Source of the DNA: Sarcophilus harrisii
Taxonomy: Eukaryota; Chordata; Mammalia; Dasyuromorphia; Dasyuridae
Direction: 5' to 3'
NCBI RefSeq assembly: GCF_902635505.1
Contig: NC_045428.1
Coordinates: forward strand, 300,691,107 to 300,755,106
DNA: 64,000 nucleotides
The notes below the pieces were generated by a model. That model did no database searches, was not told where the DNA came from, and was given only the letters and a program-made list of their open reading frames with translations. A program made the translations under genes and the position numbers. This document shows, in pieces, positions 44,611 through 55,539 of this stretch; the stretch's first letter is position 1, and the number at the start of each line of letters is the position of its first letter.

Positions 44611-44796
44611 GTAAAAGAGGATCTTAGGAGGCTTGAAGAATAATCAATTTTTTTCTTTCTTTTTTAATAATAGCTTTTTATTTTCAAAATATATGCAAAG
44701 ATAGTTTTCAATATTCACCCTTGCACAACCTTGTGTTCCAAATTTTTTCTCCCTCTCTTTCCCCCACCTCCTCTCTTAGATAACAAGTAATCTAAT

Positions 44797-44957
44797 AGAG
44801 GTTTTGTTTGTTTGCTTTTTGTTGAGGCAGTTGGGGTTAAATGACTTGTTCAGTGTCACACAGCTAGGAAGTGTTAAGTGTCTGAGGTCAGATTTGAGCT
44901 CATGTCCTCCTGACTTCAGGGCTGATGCTCTATTCACTGTACCACTTAGCTGCCCCT
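44797..44957 (-). repeat. WSINE1-type SINE inserted in L1, antisense
   Basis: tttgttgaggcagttggggt, cagtgtcacacagctaggaa, atgtcctcctgacttcaggg and ccacttagctgcccc. The L1 3' UTR resumes afterwards with atattaaacatgcaattc. Confidence 0.88.
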
Positions 44958-45480
44958 CCAAGATATATTAAACATGCAATTCTTCTATACATATTTCCAC
45001 AATTAGCATGCTGCAGAAGAAAAATCAGATCGAAAAGGAAAAAAAGAAATAAAAAAAGAAGCAAACAACAACAAAAAAGGTGAAAATATTATGGTGTGAT
45101 CCACACTCAGTCCACACAGACTGCATGTAGATGGCTCTCTCCATCACAAGACCATTGTCTTGACCTGTCATTGTCAAGGCCTGAATCAGCTCATTGTTGA
45201 GAAGAGCCATGTCCATCAGAACTGATCAAAAGATGATCTTCTTGCTGTGTACAATATTCTCTTGGTTCTACACACTTCACTTAGCACCAGTTCATGCAAT
45301 TCTCTCCAAAGCTTTTCTGAAATCATCCTGCTGATTATTTCTTATAGAATAAGAATATTCCATACCATTCATATATCATAACTTTTTCAGCCATTCTCCA
45401 ATTGTCAGTGGGCATCCACTCAGTTTCCAGTTCCTTGACACTTCAAAAATGGCTGCACAAACATTTTTGCATATTTGGGT

Positions 45481-45483
45481 CTT

Positions 45484-45552
<69 letters not shown>

Positions 45553-45554
45553 TT
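45481..45554 (+). repeat. (CT)n microsatellite inside L1
   Basis: Sits at the pyrimidine stretch between the L1 landmarks atttgggt and ttttaatgatctctttggg. Confidence 0.95.
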
Positions 45555-46159
45555 TTAATGATCTCTTTGGGATTCAAACCCAGTAGATAAAAGGATATGC
45601 AGTTTAATAGCTTTAAATTGCTCTCCAGAATGGTTGGATCAGTTCACAACTGTACCAACCATATCTTAGTGCTCCAATTTTCCCACATCCCCTCAACATT
45701 TGTCATTATCTTTTCCTGTCATCTTGGCCAACCTGCAAGATGTATAGTGGTACTTCAGAATTGCTTAATTTGCATTTCTCTGATGACTAGTGACTTAGAC
45801 CACTTTTTTTGTATGTGTAGAAATGATTTTAATTCATCTGAAAATTGTTTATATCCTTTAATCATTTATCAATTGGATCATGGCTTGTATTCTTATAAAT
45901 TTGAGTCAATTCTCTATATATTTTAGAAATGAGGACTTTATCAGAACAATTTGAATGTAAAAAATTTTTCCCAGTTTTCTGCTTTCCTTTTAGTCTTGTC
46001 TGCATAGATTTTGTTTGTACAAAAACCTTTTAACTTAATATGATCAAATTATCCATTTTACATTTCATATTGTACTCTAGTTCTTCTTTGGCCATAAATT
46101 CCTTCCTTCTCCACAGATCTGAGAGATAGACTATCCTTAGAATAAAGAATTTTACTTCT

Positions 46160-46590
46160 CATTCCTTTCTTAGGAAATACTTTTCATATAATTCTGTGTA
46201 CCCAAATAGATGGTGTTAAATTAAAGGTGTAGCATATAACACTACTATTCAGTTCCCTTGAAATGTCACTGAATTCTACTGCCTAGACAGCCCCACTATC
46301 CAAAATAAATGTTTACCAAATGGAATTCTTTGCCATGCTGGCTGGAATTTGAGAAACATTTGCATAACATCTTTATAGAGTGAGTGTTAACTAGATTTAT
46401 TTCATTTTTAAAAGTCACTTCCAAGCTATTAAAAAGATAGACCTGCTAAGGTACAATCTTAAAGATTTCTTCACAGTCTGTAGAGAAATTAGCAGGGGAG
46501 TATGTACCAGGAAGAATGAGCTGGCCAATATATTGCTCTGTTTAAAAAGAAAAAAAAAAGACATCTTTAAAGACAAATATTAGTAAGCAT
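46160..46590. other. intron, nothing recognised
   Basis: Unique AT-rich sequence. Confidence 0.35.
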
Positions 46591-46594
46591 ATCA

Positions 46595-46755
46595 TCAGTC
46601 AATTAACAGGCATTTATAAAGTGCATATAATATGCCAGACAGACTCCTAAACACTAGAGAATACAGAGGAAAAACTCTCATGGGGTCTAGATTCTAATGA
46701 GGAAAACATGTATATACAAAGTAGATGCAAGGCAAGGATGTGCTGGAGCCAACTC
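46595..46755 (-). mobile_element. L2 3' end, antisense
   Basis: acaggcatttataaagtgca, tatgccagacagactcctaa and attctaatgaggaaaacatg. Confidence 0.65.
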
Positions 46756-46949
46756 TCACCTATGTATACTGATTGTTAAATTTTTAGTGTGAGCATTTAT
46801 ACCTCAGAAATCAGTAAATGATATAAACTAGCACTGGTTTAACAATAATTGTTATACATTTACTAGTATTCCTCTGTATTGCTCTCTAGCCATCTCTTCA
46901 GCTCATCAGGGATACAATTAAAGTCTCAGAAAATGAAGGTAGGCTAATA

Positions 46950-47020
46950 ATAGTGATAACTTAAATGTGCTTAGTAGGTTTGCAAAGTGTTTTATAGCAT
47001 CATCTTATTTGGATCTCTGA
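46950..47020 (-). repeat. MIR scrap, antisense
   Basis: tttgcaaagtgttttatagc and tcatcttatttggatctc. Confidence 0.45.
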
Positions 47021-47106
47021 TACAAAATACATTTAGAGGAGAAGATACTAGTGGCTGGAGCTTGGAAATGGGATGGAAAGGTCTTCTATAGAAGATAGTT
47101 GCTTGA

Positions 47107-47197
47107 ATTGAGTCTTTTTTTTTTGCAAGGCACTTGGGATTAAGTGACTTGCCCAGAGTCACACAACTAGCTAATGTCTGAGACCAGATTTGACAAA
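47107..47197 (-). repeat. WSINE1-type SINE, partial, antisense
   Basis: ggcacttgggattaagtgac and tcacacaactagctaatgtc. Confidence 0.65.
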
Positions 47198-47227
47198 GGT
47201 GAGGAGAGAGCACATTCCAAATATGTT

Positions 47228-47465
47228 GTTTAATTAGTTTTCAGTTGTGTACATCTCTTCATGATCCCATTTGGGGTTTTTTTGGACAAAAATACTGAAG
47301 TGGTTTGCCATTTCTGTCTCTAGATCATTTTATTTAGATGAGGAAACTGAGGCAAACTGGGATAAGTGGCTTGCCCAAGATCAGACAGCTAGGAAATGTC
47401 TGAGGTCAAATTTGAACTTCAATGTGAGCACTCTATCCACTGTAGTTCCTGTAGTCAATAGGTAA
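47228..47465 (-). repeat. CORE-SINE with RTE/BovB-like tail, antisense
   Basis: atgatcccatttggggtttt, agtggtttgccatttctgtc and ggcaaactgggataagtggc. Confidence 0.85.
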
Positions 47466-47756
47466 ACTCAGACATTGAGCAAGGCATAAATCTTTACAGA
47501 TAAGGTTTGAAAATTGGACCTCACTGGGCGTTGCTGGCCATCAGAGGCCTTAGTCCTTTGCTTTAATACATGACTCTACAGGTCACAATAGATATCTATA
47601 AACTATTAAAAAATCAATCACTTATAGAGCCAGGAAATGTTTATTTTGAAATACATTAAATTTAATGTAGTGATCTCATCATTGCTTCTGCTTATCAGTT
47701 TCAAGGAATAGTTCTCTGGGCTCTTCTGTGTGTTTTCAAAATGTTTAATCATATTC

Positions 47757-47990
47757 TATTCTTCCCCTTCATCCCTCCCTCCCTCCTTCTCTTTCTTTCT
47801 CTCCTTTATCTCTTTATGTCTCTCTCTTTGTTACTCTTTCTCTGTCTTTCTCTCTCTCTTTCTCCTTTCCTCATTCTTTTTCCTTCTCTCAACTCACTTT
47901 TTCTCTCTCCTCTCTCTCTTTTTATCTCTGTTGCTTTCTCTCTCTCATTCTCCTTCTTTCTCTTTCTCTTTATTATCACAACCCTCCCAC
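47757..47990 (+). repeat. polypyrimidine (CT-rich) tract
   Basis: About 235 bp almost entirely C and T on the + strand with few purines. The overlapping frames of 66-127 codons are Ser/Leu/Phe-rich low-complexity shadows. Confidence 0.9.
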
Positions 47991-48349
47991 TCTCACCATT
48001 TCTCATGCCAAGTTGAACAAAATTATGGTGTAATGGGAAGATCTGAAAATCTATGTTTCATTGTATACTTAAATTCTATCCACCATCTCTCTACCAGGAG
48101 ATGGGAGGCATGATCCATTATTGTTTTTCAGGAGTCATAATTAGTCATAGAACTAATCAAAAATGTTAAATCTTTCAAAATTCTTTTCCTTTACAGTATT
48201 GCAATTATTGAATAAAATTTTACTCTATTTCAGTTTGCTTTAATTTTTTTTCTTTTTGGTATAGACTGCCCTTCTCATTTCTGTTCAGATTAAAGAGGAA
48301 TTTTTAGGAGTTCATCTTAGCAGGAATTCTAACTTCTGATAGTATTAAT

Positions 48350-48550
48350 TAAGGAAAAGTCAGACTGGTAGAGCTGGAAAGAACATTGACTGTGAAGACC
48401 AAACTTCAACTCTTGGCTTTGAAGTTTACTAATTTTGTGACCTTTTAGGTAAATTACTATCTCTAGTCCTCAGTTCCCTTATCTGTAAAAAGAGAAGGCT
48501 GGATTTGATGTCTTCTAAAATTTTCCTTCCAGTTCTAGATCCATTCGACT
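48350..48550 (+). repeat. THER1-type SINE, sense
   Basis: cttcaactcttggctttgaa, gtcctcagttcccttatctg and ctggatttgatgtcttctaa, with a cttccagttctagatcc end. Confidence 0.65.
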
Positions 48551-48689
48551 CTTCTTTGAAACAAATAAAAAAACAGTAAAACAAAATTAAATCACATAGA
48601 AAATTCATGCCTGTTGTTCCCTACCTCTGCAAGAGTAAGAAAAGGAAAGCGGTGTGTTTCAGCTATTTTGCAGTGTTCTTTAGCATTGA

Positions 48690-49260
48690 AATCATTGTGT
48701 ACATTGTTCTCATGGTTCTGCTTACTTCAACTGCCTGCTAAAATTTCCAGAAGGCTTGTTGGGATAGGGGAGGGCCCGCTGAGCTATCTGTGCGGGCTTC
48801 CTAGCATATGGAGCACAGAGGAAATGCCACCAGATCCCAGAAGGGCAGCAAAAAGGCTGACTGATGTGATTGTTGTGGCATTTCGCTTTCTCTGATGCTG
48901 GAGAGAGCCTGGCTGCAGTCCTACTGCATATTTTCTAGAGTGTGTTCCTGGAATCTCCATGTGATTGTAGCCTGTCTCTCAGAGGGTAAAGGAGCCAACA
49001 CCATTACAATGGACTTGCAAAGCACTTACTGCCTCTGGGTTGTTAAGCAAGTTTGGCTGCCTTGTAAAATCTTCCACGATGATATAATTAATCAAGTGAA
49101 AGCAGGTTTATGTCTTATCTGACCCATTCTCCATTGCTAAGTAAAGCCAGTTGCCCAATAAGTCTAGTTTCATTCAGTCTAGTTAATGTGGGCCTGCCTA
49201 AAGATGCAGCCAAAGACCGAAAGCTGGGGTCAGAATCTATTTTCACTTGTGTGGACAACT
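48690..49260. other. repeat-poor, GC-richer intronic island
   Basis: No transposon is recognised except possibly a short L1-like scrap at 48695-48725 (gtgtacattgttctcatggt). Two abutting chance frames (93 and 75 codons) lie here, without similarity to anything that I know. Best guess: a unique, possibly regulatory block. Confidence 0.45.
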
Positions 49261-49309
49261 GTACAGAAGATAACTAGAAATGCAAGAGACCTACTATCTC
49301 TTGCCTTCC

Positions 49310-49415
49310 TACCCCCATTCCTTCTATTTGCAATGGGGAAACCAGACTCAAAAGAAGTTAAATGTAACCTGCCCAAAGTCACACAAAGTGATATGAGAGG
49401 TAAAATTTAGATCAT
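49310..49415 (-). repeat. MIR scrap, antisense
   Basis: caatggggaaaccagactca and cctgcccaaagtcacacaaa. Confidence 0.45.
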
Positions 49416-49589
49416 CCAATGAAAAAAATAAGTCCCTTTTTCCTTCTATTTCATTCAGTTCCTTGATGTTAAGACCAAAGCAGGGCTGTCTATTTTTTTC
49501 AGCTCACAGATTATAAATCAGTCAATCAATAAACATCTATTAAATAACTAGACAAGGGATAGATGTAATAGATAAAATAGTTTATTTCA

Positions 49590-50350
49590 GTTTCATTAAA
49601 TTAAAAAAAAACTTTTGAATGAACAAAATTAATACAGGCAGGATAAGAAGCATTGAATGAGGAAAAAAAGATCTTGTTAATATAATAGAATTCTGACTTT
49701 CAATATAGGTGACTAACCATTTCAAACTAGATAAGTTGTCAAAGAGATGAACAATTGTTAAAAGAATTGAAAAATATTAACATGAAAGAATACTTCAAAT
49801 CACTAATAATAAGAGAAATGGAAATCAAACTTTTTTGAAGTTTTACCTCAAAAATTAGCAGAGGAAAAAAGATGGTATTAGTCAATATTGGAGGGTTGTA
49901 GGAAGTGATGAGGTTGTGAATTGATCCAACTAGTCTTGGAAAAAAAATTTGTTACATAAAGAAAGTAACTAAAACGGCCATAGCCCTTTTATCCAAATAT
50001 CCCACTTGTATGAATTCATGTACAATGAAGTAGGCAGAACTAGAAATGCATAATACACAATGAATATATCAATGTAATTGAAAAGAACAACAAAACAAAT
50101 GAAATTGAATGACAAAATTATCATGACCAAGCATGGCCTCAAAAAAAGATTAAAAAAGAAACCTTCCTCCACTTCTTTGCATAGGTGGGAAAGTGTGGAT
50201 ATGGAGCACTACTGAGAGTGTCAGAATTTTTTACTGTGTTAGTTTTGATGAATTGAGTTTTTCCCACTTTTTAAAAAATAAGGGATAGCTCTTGGTAGGA
50301 CAAAAGGCTACAGAGAGAAACATTGGGAAATGTAGGTGATATAAGAACAG
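49590..50350 (+). mobile_element. old L1, ORF2 end and 3' UTR, sense
   Basis: agaaatggaaatcaaactttt, gtgaattgatccaactagtc, aagtaggcagaactagaaat, ttgcataggtgggaaagtgt and ataagggatagctcttggta. A distinct 3' UTR type from the antisense copies. Confidence 0.75.
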
Positions 50351-50384
50351 AATTTTTAAAATATTATACTTATAATATATATTA

Positions 50385-50790
50385 TAATGTATCAAACACT
50401 AGATCACTATAGTCATTAATTATTGTGTCTTATAACCTTTATCTATTCCACTGATCAACTACTATTTCTTAGCCAGTACCAAATGTTTTTGATGACCACT
50501 GCTTTATAATATAGTTTTAGGTCTGATACAGCTAGGCCACATTTTTCCATTAATTTTCTTGAAATTCTTGTCCTTTTGTTATTCCAGATGAACCTTGTTA
50601 TTATGTTTTCTAGGTCTGTAAAAGCAATTGGAAGTTTGACTGGTATGGCACTGAATAAGTAGATCGATTTAGGTAGAATTGTCATTTTTATTATTTAACC
50701 TTATGAGCATTTGATATTCTTCCATTTGTTTAGATCTGACCTTATTTGTATGCAGAGTGTTTTGTAATTGTGTTCATGTAGAATAAAATA
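50385..50790 (-). mobile_element. L1 ORF2 C-terminal fragment, antisense
   Basis: The minus-strand frame 50455-50685 reads TILPKSIYLFSAIPVKLP, then RFIWNNKRTRIS and DLKLYYKAVVIKNIWYW. This matches the conserved L1 ORF2 segment (ILPK.IYRF..IPIKLP; FIWN.KR.RI; DFKLYYKA...AWYW). Still open over 76 codons but isolated. Confidence 0.92.
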
Positions 50791-50864
50791 TTTCAATATA
50801 ATTTTTCTTTTAAAAAGCAGACAAAAACCCAACAGAGCCCAATTATGAGGGCTGACCACAGGGA

Positions 50865-51080
50865 CACAAAAAGAAACAAGAAATAGATTCTGTCCTCAAG
50901 AGACTTACATTCCATGGAGAAGTAGGGGAATAACATGTTAAGTAAATGCAAAATACATATATAGCAGATACAAGGCTTTTTGGAGGTGAGGTCAGCAGCA
51001 ACTGCCAAGAAGGGTGAATGATCAGGAAAGTTCTCCTGTACCAGATAACTTTTAAGCTGAGTTTTGAAGGAAAACAGTTT
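50865..51080 (-). mobile_element. L2 3' part, antisense
   Basis: attctgtcctcaagagactt, gttctcctgtaccagataac and ttaagctgagttttgaagga. Confidence 0.6.
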
Positions 51081-51084
51081 TCCC

Positions 51085-51385
51085 CAAACTCTGAGACACT
51101 GTCCAAAATAGAAGCTTCTAGCATGCTAATCACTGTGCCCTCCAGTCTGACAATACAGACAAAAAGATGAATGCAAAATTGATACCAGCTGTAGGGCTGC
51201 ACGAGCTTTGCATTATATACCGATGGAGCAATTTGAACTTGTTAGCATGTTTGAAACTTTAAATATCCAAAGATTGTTTATCCTGGCTGCCATTGTATTC
51301 AGCTGTCTACATGGCCCATTGTCTAGAGCTGTGCTGATTGATAGAGAAAAAGAATACATTACAACTGTTCCTCATTTGTGTCATT
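51085..51385. other. intron, nothing recognised
   Basis: Unique sequence. The 70-codon frame at 51208 runs into the TG repeat. Confidence 0.35.
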
Positions 51386-51391
51386 TCATGT

Positions 51392-51393
51392 GT

Positions 51394-51428
<35 letters not shown>

Positions 51429-51441
51429 TAGAGAGAGAGAT
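51392..51441 (+). repeat. (TG)n then (GA)n microsatellite
   Basis: Thirteen TG units followed by a GAGATA/GAGA run. Confidence 0.92.
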
Positions 51442-52745
51442 TTCTTGATATGATTTCGGTTCCACTCATATCCCCATTTTTAGACAAGAGGGATATAGAA
51501 AGTTTTGCACAAATTGGAGCAACATGAAAGAAGGCAGAGGAGTTAGTACTGACAGGTTATAAAAATATGGAAAAGGAAAAATACAAGGATATGTCAAAGA
51601 CAGTGCAACAATGTTCTAAGAACTTATTTGGGGAATAGATGGAAAATAGATACACCAAAAAAGTCAAAGGAAATTGAGGAAATGGGAGAAGCAGGAATTT
51701 TTAAACTCCTTTTGCCTTTATTGTCCTCTTATCAAATTCAACTTCCTAATTGAGATCATCTAGACCAGTGTATCCACACTTTTCATATGCAAAGTCATTT
51801 CATTCCTAATTTTTCCAGTATGCACAATACAAATTTTATTTGGGGAAGGAGTTGGTTATATATATGCTAGTAGAGAGGATCAGGAGAGAAATATCTCTTT
51901 TGGAAGTTAAGTATGTGACTAGTAAAAAAAGAGTATGAGATTTGAGAGATAAAGGGGAAAGAGGGAAAAGAAGGATGAGTGGGAAGAGCAGAAAATAAAG
52001 TGATGGAAAAGATGAGAAAGATTAAAAAAAAAAAAAAGGCTGGGAATGTGGGATTATGTTCTGCTTGACTAGGCATATTTGTTATAAAGATTTTGTTTTT
52101 CTTTTCTTTTTTTTCCTCCCCTCCCTCAAAGGGATTTTTGATAGAGATTTAAAAAAAAAAAAAAAAAAAGATTAGAAATAATTAAGAAACAAGAATCATC
52201 AAAGAATCTTATTTTTATAAATGCAGAAAATAGAAGATCAGAAAGAAACAAAAACAAGTAAGACATCTATAGGTTAAATTTATTGTATTCTTTAAAAGAA
52301 AAGCAAATATAATGAATGTGCACTTTTATATACAGTCCTTTTTTTCTTCTATGTAATATGGATAGATCCATGTTACTTGGTGTTTGCTAAATTAAGAATA
52401 AAGAATTTTAAAAGAAAAAAAATCATTCTGGGAATTTCATTGTGCTGGGTTAGGTAAATACTTCACCACTAGACTGGTAAAGGGTTTGCCACTGGCTTCC
52501 TCCTAACAACAGGGTTTGTTGACTAACACTTGGAGTTGATTTTCTTCCAAATGTGGCTAAGTTGCACCGATCTTCTTCCCCTCTGTTTGCACACCATCCT
52601 CTTCTGCTTTTAACTGATGGTCTGGGAGATTTCTGAAGAGTGAATCCTACTCTCACTTCCAGATATTTAAAAGTTAGAGATTCCAGCTATCCAGAATGCT
52701 TCTTCAAACTTTACAGAGAAATCAAAAAGACATAACTGATGTACT
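51442..52745. other. intron, mostly unique, with A runs
   Basis: Purine-rich at 51880-52070, A runs at 52024-52037 and 52151-52169. 52440-52660 is more even in composition and repeat-poor. Confidence 0.4.
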
Positions 52746-52749
52746 TAAA

Positions 52750-53090
52750 TTAAGAGCTCAGCAAATTAGAAAGATTACTAAAATTTTCATACTTTTGGAC
52801 CCAGAGATCTCACAGCTAGATGTATACCTTAAAAAGGTCAATAACAGAAAGATAATAAAATATTCATAGCAACACTTTTTGTGGTATCAAAAACTAGGTG
52901 CAAAGTTGGTGCCTGTCGATGGAGGATTGGTTGAATAAATTGTTGTTTATGAATGCAAGTGATTGTATATTCTAAGATCAATATAAGAAATTTTAAGAAA
53001 CATGAGAAAACTGAAATCAGAATCAGGAATAATGCACAAAACAACTACAATTATATAGTTGAAAAATACAACAAAAGGTAATTTAACTTA
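52750..53090 (+). mobile_element. old L1 ORF2 end, sense
   Basis: atacttttggacccagagat, caacactttttgtggtatca, gtgcctgtcgatggaggatt and gaatcaggaataatgcacaa. Confidence 0.7.
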
Positions 53091-53189
53091 GCATAAAAGC
53101 CTTGATTTAAGATATTTAAGATAATTAGCAGTTTCTTTAAATAACCTGACAGTAAGAGTTGAATGTCATTACCAAACCAACTACATAAA

Positions 53190-53680
53190 AAGGGTTTTTA
53201 AAATTTTTATTTTTAATAGTATTTTTCTTTCCAATTATATGTAAGAATAGTTTTCAACATTCACTTTTTGTAAGATTTTAAGTTCCAGTTTTTTTCTCCT
53301 TCCCTTCCTTTCCTTCTCCCTCCCCAAGACAGCAAGCAATCTGATATAGATTACACAGGTACAATTATTTCAAATGTATTTCCATATTAATGATGTAAAA
53401 AAATCAAAACAAAAGGGAAAAACTATGAGAACAACAACAAATGAATATAGTATGCTCACTTTTGCATTCAAACTCCATAGTTCTCCATAGTTCATTTTCT
53501 ATCCTACTTCTACTGGAATTGTCTTGGATTCACTGTATTGCTGAGAATAACTAAATCTGTCATAATTGATCATCATACAATCTTACTATTACTATGTACA
53601 ATGTTCTACTTCTACTTACTTCACTCAATATCAGTTCATGTCTTTCCAAGCTTTTCTAAAATCATTCTATTCATCATTTC
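53190..53680 (-). mobile_element. L1 3' UTR, older type, antisense
   Basis: tttccaattatatgtaagaa, ccaagacagcaagcaatctg, tgtcttggattcactgtatt and ttcactcaatatcagttcat. Confidence 0.82.
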
Positions 53681-54283
53681 TTTTTTTTTAAATGTTAATA
53701 GTATTTTATTTTTCCAAATACATACAAAGATAGTTTTCAATATTCACCTTTGCAAAACCACTCTTCACTCTCCAGTACCTCCTCCTCAAGACAGCAAATG
53801 AGCCAACATAGGTTAAATAAGTACAATTCTTTTAAGCATATTTCCATATTCATCATGCTGCACACACACACAAAAAGATCAGATCAAAAGGGGAAAAGAC
53901 ATGAGAGAGAGAAAAAAAAGAAGTAAACCAACAACTATTAAAAAAGTGAAAATACTGTACTTTGATCCACATTTAGACTCCATAGTTTTTTCTCTGGATG
54001 TAGATGGCTCTCTCCATCACATATCTACTGGAATTCCTTGAATCACCTCATTGTTGAAAAGAGCTAAGTCTATCATATTTGATCATCACATAATCTTTTT
54101 TGCTTTGTACAAGTCTCTCCCGATTTTTCTGAAATCAGCCTGCTCATCATTTCTTATAGAACAATAATATTCCATTACATTCACATACCCCAACTTATTC
54201 AACCATTCTTCAGTTTATGGGCATCCACTCAATTTTCAATTCCTTGCCACTGCAAAAAGAGCTGCTACATTTTTGCATTTAAT
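53681..54283 (-). mobile_element. L1 3' UTR and ORF2 end, antisense, abutting the previous L1
   Basis: tagtattttatttttccaaa, caagacagcaaatgagccaa, aattccttgaatcacctcat, caataatattccattacatt and tatgggcatccactcaattt. Confidence 0.85.
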
Positions 54284-54494
54284 ACCTCAGAAATGGCCAT
54301 GTTATAAAAGTGAGGCTTCAAGAAATAAAAATATTAGGCCAGTGGCCTGTAACTTAGATTATGAATCCTGAGGGGAAAAAATTGGGAACCAGACACACAT
54401 GTCCAACTCTGTCATCGTGGGGCTCAGACATGTAAATGAAAGGTCCCTGAACTGAGAAATCACAAACTCTAGATATCACTGTGTATCACTATTT

Positions 54495-54650
54495 TTTTTT
54501 CTTTTTTTTTTTTGCTGAGGTAATTGGGGTTAAGTGACTTGCCCAGAATCAAACAGCTAGAGAGTATTAAGTGTCTGAGGTCAAATTTGAACTCAAGTCC
54601 TCCTGACTTCAGGGCTGGTACTCTGTCCACTGCACCACCTAGCTGCCCCG
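54495..54650 (-). repeat. WSINE1-type SINE, antisense
   Basis: gctgaggtaattggggttaa, cctcctgacttcagggctgg and gcaccacctagctgcccc. Nearly full length and well preserved. Confidence 0.9.
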
Positions 54651-54744
54651 ACTGTTTTGTTTTTAACGTTGCTCAGGAATTCATTAGTGTAGGTAATGTC
54701 AGGTGAGGAATCTGTGTAGATATTCTATAACTTTAAGCTTTAAA

Positions 54745-54855
54745 GAGTTACATAAAAGGTCACACAAATCGTCCAGTGTCAAACAACTAGCTTATATCAA
54801 AGGTAGGACTTGAATCCAGGTCTTTTCATTTTCACCTATTCCAAGATGCTGCTCA
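54745..54855 (-). repeat. MIR, antisense, partial
   Basis: caaaggtaggacttgaatcc and aggtcttttcattttcacct. Confidence 0.5.
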
Positions 54856-54999
54856 GTATAGTGGGAAAAAATTGTATTTTCACTATAGGATGAAACGTGT
54901 AGAATGTATGTGGTAGTATTTAGAGTATTATTGTTATTTGGCTAATGTAAGTATATACAGAATTCACTTGTAGGTCTCATAATCTTTTGATTGTAATAA

Positions 55000-55210
55000 T
55001 ATTTAGTCTTTTTCAGCCATGTCTCACTCTTTGTGACTCCATGTGGTGTTTATTTAGCAAAGGGGAGTGATTGGCCATTTCCATCTCTAGCTTCTTTTAT
55101 AGATGGGGAAACTGAGGCAAACCAAATTCAGTGATATATCTAGTAATTATCTGAGGTCATATTTGAATTCAGAAAGAGTTTTTTCCTGACTCTCCTATGC
55201 CGCCTACCTA
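55000..55210 (-). repeat. CORE-SINE with RTE/BovB-like tail, antisense
   Basis: ttcagccatgtctcactctt, gatggggaaactgaggcaaa and gaattcagaaagagtttttt. Confidence 0.78.
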
Positions 55211-55224
55211 CTGGTTATAATAAT

Positions 55225-55405
55225 GGCCAACACTTTATATGTTAACTTTAAAAGATTTCATTTAATCCTATCATTATCCCTCAGATTAGGAAATAGGCAA
55301 ACAGGTGAAATGATTTGCTCAGAGTCATACAGAAAATCTGAGGGGGGATTCAAATTCAGATCCTCATAAGTCTAAGCCCATTGCTTTAATCTTTATATCA
55401 CCTAC
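55225..55405 (-). repeat. MIR, antisense
   Basis: aatcctatcattatccctca, gatttgctcagagtcataca and attcaaattcagatcctcat. Confidence 0.68.
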
Positions 55406-55539
55406 GCCAAGTACAGTCTGGAAAAGTCCATCCCCCTTTTCCAGGAATCCAGACATTCTTTCATTATATCTTTTGAATTGCTGAGGGTCACTCACTCAAC
55501 TTGTTGACCATTAAAAAAAAGCAAATAAGTTTCAAGGAA

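Larger units (their letters stand above)
44653..46138 (-). mobile_element. L1, 3' UTR and ORF2 C-terminal third, antisense
   Basis: The longest L1 piece (about 1.5 kb). It has taatagctttttattttcaa, ccattctccaattgtcagtg, aaattgctctccagaatggt, tacaaaaaccttttaactta and gatctgagagatagactatc. It is flanked by agaataatcaattttt (44637-44652) and agaataaagaatttta (46139-46154), a 13/16 duplication. Carries a WSINE1-type insertion and an expanded CT run. Confidence 0.9.

Noticed and set aside
47730-48113. 127-codon Ser/Leu/Phe-rich frame
   Set aside because: It is a translation of the CT-rich tract.
48614-49122. 93- and 75-codon frames as a novel small gene
   Set aside because: No family, no splice or promoter evidence. 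Kept only as an island worth checking.
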